In this document: positions 24,997 to 33,200 of the stretch, piece by piece
How the letters are laid out: the number at the start of each line of letters is the position of its first letter
Position numbering within the stretch: position 1 is the first letter of the stretch
Assembly (NCBI GenBank): GCA_035409945.1
Contig: DAONQC010000014.1
Location: 1-35,588 of the forward strand
Direction of reading: 5' to 3'
From: MWEH01 sp035409945
GTDB taxonomy: Bacteria; Bacillota; Clostridia; Christensenellales; DTU072
DNA length: 35,588 nucleotides
The notes under the pieces: generated by a model
Told to the model about the DNA's origin: nothing
Database searches by the model: none
What the model saw: only the letters and a program-made list of their open reading frames with translations
Translations under genes and position numbers: made by a program

Positions 24997-26343
24997 TTAT
25001 TTTTCAAACCAGATAGGACTGCAAATTGATTCTACCATTGGAGGGATTTCTTTCATGAATGCTTGCTCTGGCATTGCAAATAAAAGCCCTAAATTGAATA
25101 GCAACCTCTTAAAGCCCCTTAAGTTAAATCTAACATCAGCTCGTATAAACCCAGCATTTTTTACTGGAATTTCAACTGTATGATTTTCCTTTCTTTTTGC
25201 CTTGTATGTATATACTTCACCTTGACTATCATAAACTCTTAAAGTATGCCCTCGTTTTAAATTACGAACACTCACTTTAACTTTTGTATCACTCTTTAAT
25301 TTTACAGTATCGCCGACAACACTATCTCCACTTGTAATATCTATAAAGGTTCCATTAATTGTCCAAGAAATGCTAGTTCTCCCTTCTTTAATTGCCTTAA
25401 GTAAATCTGCTTGAGAGCGCCCTTCGGCATATATGTGCGTAACAGGTTTTCCAAATAGTTTCACAATATAATAGTCTCTATGGTAGTCACTTCCACCTAC
25501 TGCGCTTAGCCTTCTTCCCTTCACTAATTCATTATGCCACCACTCTATTGCCTTCAAATTGTCTAGTCTCATAGGGCCATTCCAAATCTCTACGACATCA
25601 AAGTCAAAGTTATCAAGAGGCCAGTGCCAACCACACTTTGAACAGAATGGATGATTAATACTCACAAGCGCCCCATTAGCTTCAGATTCTTCTTTTAGTT
25701 TTAAATACTCTTCCTGGTTATTGGTTATAAAGGTTCCCGAATACGGTTGTTGGATACCCCAAGCGTTGGAATGTCCGTTCGGATATGTATATTCTATTCC
25801 TGGAACTATGGTTAAATAATCATGTGATTTAGGCATGTGTAATATGGTTCTATTATGGTCAGTTATAAACATATAATCAAACCCAATTTTCTTTGCCATT
25901 TTAATTAGTGTATTATAATCGTGCACTCCGTCGGAGTTATGAGTATGGGTATGAGTATCTCCTGTATACCACCTTCTTTCTTTTTTGAAAGTCTTAACAT
26001 GCACCTTTAAATCTATCTCTTCTGAAATCATTCTGGCAGGTAGCACTACTACATTCCAAGTACCCTTTGTAATTTCTCTTACATCAAATCCTGGAGTTGA
26101 GTAGTATGGACTAATCGTTATGTTTCTAATAACTGAACCTCTTGTTCCAACATCGCAGCCCTTGTCATCAACTACTATCACATCCACGTCGTTTAACCAA
26201 GCCGAGCCCTCGGGTCTCCAAGGAGTATAATCATAAGTTATTTCCAAACGCTCAACGCCCTCTTCAACCTCAAATGGGATATATATGTATATACCCTCAT
26301 CTTCTTTTTTTAGTATTTTTTCGTATGTAGTAACATTACTCAT
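24997..26343 (-). CDS. PHP-domain metallohydrolase, CehA/McbA family
   Basis: Predicted metal-dependent phosphoesterase/hydrolase of 448 residues without signal peptide. The first 120 residues form a beta-rich accessory domain of the kind that precedes the PHP domain in CehA/McbA proteins. The PHP metal ligands are all visible: HTHTH (131-135), TDHN (161-164), Glu of PGIEYTYP (184), NHPF (230-233) and GGSDYH (283-288). The C-terminal 130 residues are another beta-rich region. The ATG is preceded by AAGGCGG at 6 bases, and a promoter candidate lies at 26400-26428. The natural substrate cannot be read from sequence; characterised members act on carbamates (CehA, McbA), but most are unstudied. 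It stands as a single gene between DUF4234 and the divergent acetyltransferase gene. Confidence 0.88.
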   Translation of the reverse strand: MSNVTTYEKILKKEDEGIYIYIPFEVEEGVERLEITYDYTPWRPEGSAWLNDVDVIVVDDKGCDVGTRGSVIRNITISPYYSTPGFDVREITKGTWNVVVLPARMISEEIDLKVHVKTFKKERRWYTGDTHTHTHNSDGVHDYNTLIKMAKKIGFDYMFITDHNRTILHMPKSHDYLTIVPGIEYTYPNGHSNAWGIQQPYSGTFITNNQEEYLKLKEESEANGALVSINHPFCSKCGWHWPLDNFDFDVVEIWNGPMRLDNLKAIEWWHNELVKGRRLSAVGGSDYHRDYYIVKLFGKPVTHIYAEGRSQADLLKAIKEGRTSISWTINGTFIDITSGDSVVGDTVKLKSDTKVKVSVRNLKRGHTLRVYDSQGEVYTYKAKRKENHTVEIPVKNAGFIRADVRFNLRGFKRLLFNLGLLFAMPEQAFMKEIPPMVESICSPIWFEK

Positions 26344-26399
26344 AACACACCGCCTTCATCTCTCTTTATTCATTAGTTTTGACTTATATTACTTTCTTT

Positions 26400-26428
26400 A
26401 TTATATAACTATCACGAGCTCGTTTCCA
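26400..26428 (-). promoter_or_regulatory. Promoter candidate for the PHP-domain gene
   Basis: On the minus strand TGGAAA (26423-26428) and TATAAT (26400-26405) are spaced 17 bases apart, 57 bases before the ATG. Confidence 0.5.
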
Positions 26429-26713
26429 CCTTCAAATGTTTGCGCCCCCAGGTTTATACCCTACTGTAATGCTCAAGTGCCTCTTAACCGTTGTCTTTAC
26501 TATGACAACTAATAAAATACATACTCAACTATTAACTAAAAAGTAACGGTCAGTCCTGCAAATTTACTATGGAATACCACACCTGCTAAGAATAATGATT
26601 GAAAATTACAATTTGCACCCTGCTTTTAGCTAATATTGTCCGCCCAGGATGAATAGTATACAAAAATTTGTTAGAATAAGACATAATGAAACTTTAGTAG
26701 TGGAGGAACTATA
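26429..26713. other. Divergent intergenic region, PHP gene / acetyltransferase
   Basis: No gene or repeat seen. A plus-strand promoter for the acetyltransferase must lie here. TTGTCC (about 26637) with TATACA 15 bases on is the best but weak candidate. GGAGGA lies 7 bases before the ATG at 26714. Confidence 0.35.
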
Positions 26714-27334
26714 ATGACACAAAAGGAGCGAAGAGAGGCAGGAATGTTATACAACGGTTATTTAAAAGAAAATATCTCGTACCAAATGAAATGTATTGAA
26801 GACGTATATGATTTTAATAACATACGACCTCAAGAACTAGAGAAAAAGCAAGAACTTGCTAAAAAAATGTTTGGGAGCATGGGGGATAATTGTTTTATAG
26901 AAGGGCCAATTCATTCTAATTGGGGATGTAAACATGTGTTTGTTGGAGATAACTTTTATGCTAACTTTAACCTAACTCTTGTTGATGATGCTCATATCTA
27001 CATCGGAAACGATGTTATGCTTGCTCCTAATGTAACGATTGCCACAGCTGGTCATCCAATAGATCCTGAACTTAGAAAGCAAGGTTATCAATTTGTAGCT
27101 GAAGTTCATATTGGTAATAACGTTTGGATTGGAGCTGGCGCTGTTATAATGCCAGGAGTTACAATTGGCGACAATTCGATCATTGGAGCTGGAAGCGTGG
27201 TAACCAAAGATATTCCAGCAAATGTTGTAGCGTTTGGTGTGCCTTGTAAAGTAATCCGTAAAATTGGAGAGCACGACAAAATATATTACTTTAAAGATAG
27301 AAAAATAGACTGGGACACTTTGACACTAGATTAA
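26714..27334 (+). CDS. Maltose/galactoside O-acetyltransferase family (LacA/Maa-like)
   Basis: Acetyl-CoA-dependent O-acetyltransferase that acetylates sugars, of the left-handed beta-helix (hexapeptide repeat) type. The N-terminal Mac domain is visible as ERREAGMLYNGYLKENISYQMKC. The catalytic His lies in TAGHPIDPELR (H114, equivalent to His115 of LacA). Hexapeptide turns run through IGNNVWIGAGAVIMPG and IGDNSIIGAGSVVTKDIPAN, and the end GVPCKVIRKIGEHD is typical. Length (206) is normal. The physiological role of this family is often described as detoxifying non-metabolised sugars. It may form a loose pair with the P1 peptidase gene 83 bases downstream, though that has a promoter candidate of its own. 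Confidence 0.94.
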   Translation: MTQKERREAGMLYNGYLKENISYQMKCIEDVYDFNNIRPQELEKKQELAKKMFGSMGDNCFIEGPIHSNWGCKHVFVGDNFYANFNLTLVDDAHIYIGNDVMLAPNVTIATAGHPIDPELRKQGYQFVAEVHIGNNVWIGAGAVIMPGVTIGDNSIIGAGSVVTKDIPANVVAFGVPCKVIRKIGEHDKIYYFKDRKIDWDTLTLD

Positions 27335-27353
27335 CTTCATTTTCTGTGTATTA

Positions 27354-27382
27354 TTTAATTAATGGCGCAAGTGTGTTATACT
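27354..27382 (+). promoter_or_regulatory. Weak promoter candidate for the P1 peptidase gene
   Basis: TTTAAT (27354-27359) and TATACT (27377-27382) are spaced 17 bases apart, 35 bases before the ATG. The -35 is poor. Confidence 0.35.
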
Positions 27383-27417
27383 TTTTAACGATAAATGATA
27401 TTTGAGAGGACATTATT

Positions 27418-28305
27418 ATGTTAGATGATTTTAAAATTGGACATTATACCGATAGCGAAGGAGGCACCGGTCTTACTTCCATTATTTGCGAAGAAGGCGC
27501 TGTGGGAGGTGTATCTGTTAGAGGCTCTGCCCCTGCTACTAGAGAAACCGACCTATTAAAGACAGAAAAAACGGTATCTGTTGTTCATGCGGTAGTCTTA
27601 TCTGGTGGATCTGCATATGGCTTAGAAGGTTGCTGTGGTGTCATGGCTTACTTACGCTCAGTTAATGCTGGAGTCAATGCTGGAAAATATAAGGTACCTA
27701 TTGTCTGCGGTGCATCATTATATGATTTAGAGTATAAAGAGTTTGCATTCCCTAATAAAGATGCTGGTGTTATAGCAGGTAAAGAAGCGCAACATAATAA
27801 CTTTACAAGAGGCATCAAAGGAGTTGCAACTGGCGCTACAGCCAGTAAGGTTTTAGGTATGGATTATGCTGTTAAAACTGGACTTGGTATACAAACATAT
27901 TCATCGGGAGATTTAGAAATTGCTGTTATTTGCGGTGTGAATCCACTTGGAGACATTGTGGAAAACGGTAAAATTATTGCAGGTGCTAAAGATGGAAATG
28001 GAGAGTTTATAGGTGCTCAACAAGTGTTTTCTTCTTGTTGTTTTAATGCATTTTCTATTTCAAATACAACGATAGGTTGTATTATTACAAACGCAAAACT
28101 TACAAAAGCACAAGCAAACATATTGAGCGACTTAGCTCACGATGGGCTAGCCCAGTCTATATCCCCTTCTCACACAATGTTCGATGGAGATGCCTTCTTT
28201 ACTCTTGCATCTCAAAAAGTGGAAGTTGACTTTAATATGCTAACTGCCCTAATCCCATCTCTTGTTGCAAGAGCTATACGTTCTTCTGTTAACAGTATTA
28301 ACTAA
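27418..28305 (+). CDS. P1 family (S58) N-terminal-nucleophile peptidase, DmpA/NylC-like
   Basis: Member of the DmpA aminopeptidase / NylC hydrolase superfamily. The precursor (295 residues) cuts itself and the new N-terminal residue becomes the nucleophile. The conserved GGSAYGLEGCCGVMAYL block is at 63-79, and the cleavage motif SNTTIGC is at 215-221. Cleavage is predicted between Asn216 and Thr217, as in NylC (Asn/Thr) rather than the Gly/Ser of DmpA. The C-terminal block SPSHTMFDGDAFFTLAS is also typical. Likely cytoplasmic; substrates of such enzymes include beta-amino-acid or D-amino-acid peptides and amides, but none can be assigned. AGAGGA is 7 bases before the ATG. Two degraded copies of its 3' end lie downstream (28348-28428 and 29799-29911). 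Confidence 0.93.
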   Translation: MLDDFKIGHYTDSEGGTGLTSIICEEGAVGGVSVRGSAPATRETDLLKTEKTVSVVHAVVLSGGSAYGLEGCCGVMAYLRSVNAGVNAGKYKVPIVCGASLYDLEYKEFAFPNKDAGVIAGKEAQHNNFTRGIKGVATGATASKVLGMDYAVKTGLGIQTYSSGDLEIAVICGVNPLGDIVENGKIIAGAKDGNGEFIGAQQVFSSCCFNAFSISNTTIGCIITNAKLTKAQANILSDLAHDGLAQSISPSHTMFDGDAFFTLASQKVEVDFNMLTALIPSLVARAIRSSVNSIN

Positions 28306-28347
28306 TAATTACCATATCGCTGGCTTTGTAGTTTTTGATGTGATTTT

Positions 28348-28428
28348 GGCTTTAACATACTAACCGCCCTAGTCCTATTTCTTGTCGCAAGGGCTATAAG
28401 GTCTTCTGTTACTAGCATTGCATAATAA
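28348..28428 (+). pseudogene. First stub: copy of the P1 peptidase 3' end
   Basis: Twenty-five codons ending in TAATAA read GFNILTALVLFLVARAIRSS and five more, against DFNMLTALIPSLVARAIRSS in the intact gene. By hand count 18 of 25 residues and about 77% of bases match. Several codon changes are synonymous (Asn, Thr, Val, Arg, Arg, Ser), which suggests the parent copy was once translated. It is 120 bases downstream of the matching intact segment. No start or upstream body is present. Confidence 0.85.
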
Positions 28429-28513
28429 ACGAAAGTATTTGTTTTCAAAAAAATACTGCTAAAACTTTAATTCCTTAAAAAGCCAGTTGATTTCTAGTAC
28501 ATTTACAATCACA

Positions 28514-28553
28514 ACTTTCGTGCTAATATCAAAGTTCAAATTAGCACCAAAGT
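28514..28553. repeat. Inverted repeat, 40 bases
   Basis: GTGCTAAT (28520-28527) and ATTAGCAC (28540-28547) form a perfect 8-bp stem. After one C-C mismatch the outer ACTTT/AAAGT adds 5 bp. The loop is 12 bases. No T-run follows. It sits 90 bases beyond the stop of the minus-strand gene at 28643. The remaining part of this 337-base gap (28306-28642) holds only the peptidase stub. Confidence 0.6.
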
Positions 28554-28642
28554 AAAGAATCAGGCACTGTAAGCAAAGCCAGAAAAATTATAAAAGTGAG
28601 CAAGCTTTATTCAACTCTCACCATTAAGTGATAAAAATCTTT

Positions 28643-29215
28643 TTAGTTTGAGTTTTCTTCTTCAGCAGGTTTTTGCTGCATTTCAGCAATAGTCTTTTTC
28701 TTTAAGATAAAACTGATGATGTTTGGAATACTTGGTTCTACATCTTTTAAAGTTAAATAGCAGGCAATTATTGGCTCCGCTAAGAAAACAATTGATAGTA
28801 AAAGTACGAATACATAAAACGCAATTTGTCCACCTAGAGAGGGAGAAAGAAGTGCGAAATCAGCAACAAATGGATCCATTAATGGCACACTAGTTCCCCC
28901 TAGTATTACAAAACAAACTATCATACTTAAAAACAGCGGTACCGTTAAGATTGTAGAGTATATGCAGTTAATAAGAGCTAATCTATGTTTAACTTTACCT
29001 TCAAAAGTAGTAGCAAATGTACTAAAGGTCATTACTCCAACTGGCATAAATGCAAATACTATAAAATATTGAAAAAGCATATTGTTTATTTTATTAATAT
29101 ATGGCATTCCCATATTAACGCCATTTATTTGAAGTAGTGTCATCAGTCCAATAACATTACATATAACCGAAACACATAAAAGTACAATTTGTTTTACTGA
29201 AAACTTTATTTTCAT
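28643..29215 (-). CDS. Unknown four-TM membrane protein
   Basis: I do not recognise a family. The open frame reaches an ATG at 29236, but the ATG at 29213-29215 has GAGGG at 7 bases and gives MKIKFSVKQIVLL, a better N-terminus (190 residues). Hydrophobic segments in the shorter protein: about 9-27, 44-64 (YFIVFAFMPVGVMTF), 82-106 (TILTVPLFLSMIVCFVILGG) and 127-154 (IAFYVFVLLLSIVFLAEPIIACYL). A hydrophilic C-terminus with Lys- and Glu-rich stretches follows. It has a promoter candidate of its own (29247-29276) and lies downstream of the lipoprotein gene in the surface-gene block. It might be a membrane component working with the neighbouring surface proteins, but nothing shows this. Confidence 0.75.
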   Translation of the reverse strand: MKIKFSVKQIVLLCVSVICNVIGLMTLLQINGVNMGMPYINKINNMLFQYFIVFAFMPVGVMTFSTFATTFEGKVKHRLALINCIYSTILTVPLFLSMIVCFVILGGTSVPLMDPFVADFALLSPSLGGQIAFYVFVLLLSIVFLAEPIIACYLTLKDVEPSIPNIISFILKKKTIAEMQQKPAEEENSN

Positions 29216-29246
29216 CCTTAAACCCTCACAATACAATAATGCCCTT

Positions 29247-29276
29247 ATTCTACCAAATTAATGCACCTAAAAACAA
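29247..29276 (-). promoter_or_regulatory. Promoter candidate for the four-TM protein gene
   Basis: On the minus strand TTGTTT (29271-29276) and TGGTAGAAT (TAGAAT at 29247-29252) are spaced 18 bases apart with an extended TG. Confidence 0.5.
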
Positions 29277-29304
29277 TAGCCATTGACTATCTATAATTTG
29301 AATA

Positions 29305-29772
29305 TTATTTACTTTTCCAAACCAAAATTCTATTTCCACTTATATAATGGAATGTAATTCCAGCAATATCAATGTCGCGCACAGCATCATCGCAGTCCGT
29401 ATAAACATCTGTTATCATCACAACAAATATGTCGTTATATTCTCCGTAATATCCTATGATCGTGACATCTTTTGCAGTTGCAGATGGTTCTTTTATGTTC
29501 TCACTCGTTTTTACTCCATAACGCAAATCATATGCTCTTGTTTCCTTTATAGCCTTTTCTGTCTCCGCACTTAGCTTAGGTCTTTGCGTAGGGTTATTAT
29601 GATAATTAGCTATCGTTTGTAAATCTTCTTTTGTTAGCCAACCATTATCGTATGCTTCCTGTAGAGAATAAAAATCTCCTCTATCCTTTACACATCCAAC
29701 TAAAAGTATAGTTGCGCTAACTACTAGTATCAAAACCATCAAAAAGGCTATTATTTTAATTTTCTTGGTCAT
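29305..29772 (-). CDS. Small lipoprotein of unknown function
   Basis: 155 residues with a classical lipoprotein signal: Lys-rich start, hydrophobic stretch, lipobox LLVGC with the lipidated Cys at 27. The mature part begins VKDRGDFYSLQEAYDNGWLTKEDLQTIANYHN, a small helical module that I have the impression recurs in clostridial surface lipoproteins. It ends with an alternating beta segment (TFHYISGNRILVWKSK). GGGGAGGA is placed about 10 bases upstream of the ATG. A degraded peptidase 3' end (29799-29911) abuts its ribosome binding site on the opposite strand, so its promoter must lie within or beyond that stub. Function unknown. Confidence 0.82.
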   Translation of the reverse strand: MTKKIKIIAFLMVLILVVSATILLVGCVKDRGDFYSLQEAYDNGWLTKEDLQTIANYHNNPTQRPKLSAETEKAIKETRAYDLRYGVKTSENIKEPSATAKDVTIIGYYGEYNDIFVVMITDVYTDCDDAVRDIDIAGITFHYISGNRILVWKSK

Positions 29773-29798
29773 AGTTATTTCTAATCCTCCCCTATACT

Positions 29799-29911
29799 TT
29801 AATCGTGATGCATTCTTTACACTTACATCTCAAACGGTGGAAGTTGGCTTTAATTTCCTTACTGCACTAATTTTGATGATCGTTGCTAAGGTTATATAAG
29901 ATCTTCATTTA
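29799..29911 (+). pseudogene. Second stub: copy of the P1 peptidase 3' end
   Basis: Reads FNRDAFFTLTSQTVEVGFNF and on to LTALILMIVAKVI then a stop, against FDGDAFFTLASQKVEVDFNM and LTALIPSLVARAI in the intact enzyme. It lacks the last codons in frame, though weak similarity continues to about 29925. Several changes are synonymous. It shares Gly with the first stub where the intact gene has Asp. It lies 1.5 kb from the intact gene, beyond two minus-strand genes. Confidence 0.8.
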
Positions 29912-29967
29912 CAAGCATTGAACACTTATAATATCGCATATGTGTAGCTTTAATGCAAGACTTTCCT

Positions 29968-30291
29968 TTATTTCTTACCTTTTGCTCTACTCGTCTCATC
30001 GGACACAACAAACCACTTTTGTTTGCGGTTTTTCACTGGTTTCTTACGCCTTCTTTTTCTACCGTCTTGCCCGTTTCGCATATCAGGAATAGATACTTCT
30101 TCGCTGTCTAGTATAACAACATTGCCCTTACTATCCACACCCTTCAGATTGCGTTTTTTTCTATGTAATAAAAGTATTACTATAAGCAAAATAACCGCTA
30201 CAACAGCCATAACTATTGCAACAATTATCTCCACACGTGTAGGCGGTCTAGCTGATGCTAACATTAAACTAAGTGCTAAAATACTTTTCAT
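29968..30291 (-). CDS. Small single-TM basic protein, coupled to the giant surface protein
   Basis: 107 residues. A short hydrophobic start (MKSILALSLMLASA) may be a signal sequence and is followed, after RPPTRVE, by a strong TM helix (IIVAIVMAVVAVILLIVILLL, about 22-42). A cytoplasmic tail follows that becomes extremely basic (RKRRRKKPVKNRKQK). Its ATG begins one base after the stop codon of the giant repeat protein, with AAGGATGAG inside the end of that gene as ribosome binding site. The two are therefore almost certainly translated from one mRNA. No family recognised. The membrane topology and coupling suggest a partner of the surface protein at the membrane, which is inference. Confidence 0.75.
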   Translation of the reverse strand: MKSILALSLMLASARPPTRVEIIVAIVMAVVAVILLIVILLLHRKKRNLKGVDSKGNVVILDSEEVSIPDMRNGQDGRKRRRKKPVKNRKQKWFVVSDETSRAKGKK

Positions 30292-30292
30292 T

Positions 30293-33200
30293 TTATATTC
30301 TCATCCTTTTGACGTAATTGTACGCATTTTTTTGACTAGCCATTCCTTTTGCAATTTTTTTCTCATCGCTAGTTAAGTATTTTTCTTCTACAAGCCTTTC
30401 CATTCTCTTTTTCTTATTGCTTATGATTATGTAGATTATTTCTACTGCTATTATAATTGCAAGTATCAGTAAGATAATCCAGAACCAACTATAATATCTG
30501 GTTGCCGGTCTTACTACCATCAAATCGCCAGTTTCAGATATTGTGAAAATAAGTTGTCCGCTTTCTGAGCTCACAGCTTTTTCTACCAATTTTTCATCCT
30601 CTAGCATCACTATGGAGAGATTTTTTCTATCTTGTACATATTCAAACAACTCAGGCAGCATATCCATGGTGATATTTATATCAGAGGTAGGTTTAACTTC
30701 TTCGCCGTTTCTGTACAGTTTGATGTTGAATACTTGCACAACATCTTTGCCTTTTGGCGCCTTGATATTAGAATCTACTTTTGCTAATGCTACTACCTTT
30801 ATGACTAGGTTTGTATCTTCCTCAAATCCTATTTCAGATTCAGCTTTCCCAGGTATTTGAGATTCATCTTCAGGCTTTGCTGGCTTATTATCATTTTCTA
30901 CTGCATCTGCCTCAATTACTCTTACCCTTCTATTGTATTCAGCAGTATATACTCTATCACCAGTAACAGCTTCTATTTCTGGAGTCCAGCCAGCAAAATA
31001 ATATATATATCCATTTGCATTTGTTTTTACAGGGCTATCCCCTTCATATTGTGGCACTGTACCATATTTAATCCCTGTTTCCTGAAGGATTGTTCCATCT
31101 TCATTTTCAAAAGTTATAGTATACTTATTTAATACTCTACCAAAGCGTGCAGTTACAGTTACATCCTCAGTTACTTCTAAATCGCCATTTGTCCAACATT
31201 CAAATGTACAAGTACCTTCCGCATCTGAACCTTTAGGAGTTGCAGTTACAGAAGATCCATTAACTTGAAGCACATTACCTGCAGTCATCATTCTCGTTCC
31301 GTATGTTACGTTATATACACAAGGTGTACAAACAGTACCGTACCTTTCATCAGACGATAAAATATATACGTTATATTTCCTCACCTCTGCACTAAATGTA
31401 GCTGTATATCTTTGAGAATCAACTACCGTTGTTACTTCGGGAGTCCAACCAGTAAAAGTATATTCGTATTTTGCTGTTTTTGTTTTTGCTGGTGTTGAAC
31501 CAGTATATGTTGGGGTCTGCCCATACTCTACAAGTTCAGCCTTTAGTACATTCCCATCTTCGTTCTTCCAAACAACACTATACTTATTTACAGTCCCAGT
31601 GTAAGTTGCTTTGTACTCTTGATTGGTTTTTACAACTGTTATCGCTGGAGACCAATCTTTAAATGTGTATGAGTACTGTTGAGTCTTTGCTCTTACTGGA
31701 GTATCTCCTGTATAACTAGGAGTTTGTCCATATTCTATATTTTCTGTCTTTATGACTGCATTGTCATAGTTTTTCCAAGTTACAGTATATTTTTTAACTT
31801 CTCTTGTAAACAGAACAACTATATCTGTATCCCCTTCAACAGTAGTACCTCCATTAGTCCAGCCTGTTAATTTATATCTAAACTCATCAGTGTCAGGAGT
31901 AGTTGAAGCGGTTACTTCTATACCATTAATTGTCATGGTATTTCCAGTTGCTAACAACTCAGTTCCGTATGGTACATTCTCTATTTTGTCTTTATTAACG
32001 GCACCATAGTCAATATTGTTAGATGATATCTTAACAGTGTAAGTGTTAACCGTTGCTTTAAAGTGAGCTGTAATTATAGTATTTTGACCCGTTTGCCCAC
32101 TTGCATCAACCCATTTATCCCAGCTAAATGTGTACTTTGCTGTGGCATCGTTTACTGTTGCATTAACAAGAGCAAAGCCTGCGATTGTAAGGGCTTGGCC
32201 ATCGGTTGTGAACTCTGTTCCATATGGCACATCTTGGATAACGAGTTGAGTTTGACCACCAACTTTTCCTGCCTCATCATTGTTTACCTTTATGGTAACA
32301 TCGTACTTATTCTTCGCTCTTTCAAAGTTTGCAATAATTTCGGTAGCTATACCTGTTGTTCCTTCGCCTGAGCTCCAGTTAACGAATGTATATGTATATT
32401 CTATTGTATCGTTTGCCTTAACTGCATTAATCACTCTCTTTGGCAAGATTTCGATTGTTAGTTTGTTCCCATCTGCGCTATAACTAGTTCCATATGGGAC
32501 ATTTTCTATTGTTATTTCACTTACATTATCAACCGTACCATATCCTATCGTATTTACCTTCACTTTCACAAAGTAGTTGTTAACCGTCCATTTTGCATAT
32601 ATCGTAATATCGTTTGCAGGCATCTTCCAAGCTGTATATGAAGTAGTTAATCCCATGTCACTAAACCATCCTGCAAAGGTATGTCCTTCTTTTGTAGGCT
32701 CCGTGGGTTGTGTAATGTCTGTATTATAATCTTGAGTAATGCTGCCTATCGCATTTCCACCGTTAGTATTGAAATACATGGTGTAATGGTTGAGTGTCCA
32801 AGTTGCATATATAGTCACTGCATTATCGGGCATTGTGAATGTGGTAAAATCAAATTCATTATTGTGCTCTACTTCTACCCACCACTTATCAAAGATATAT
32901 CCATCCTTTTCAGGGTTAGCTGGCTTTGAAACAGTACCGCCATAATTCACCATATGACTTTCAATAATGCTACCACCGTCGGTGTTATAACTAAAGCTAT
33001 ATTGATTGACAGTCCATTTTGCATATATCGTAATATCATTTGCAGGCATCTTCCAAGTAGTGTATGAAGTAGTTAATTCACCATCACTAAACCATCCTGC
33101 GAAAGCATGTCCTGTCTTTTCAGGGTCTGATGGTTTAATTATAGTTGAATCATAGTCTTGTGTTACGCTTCCTATTTCATTTCCACCATTTGTATTAAAG

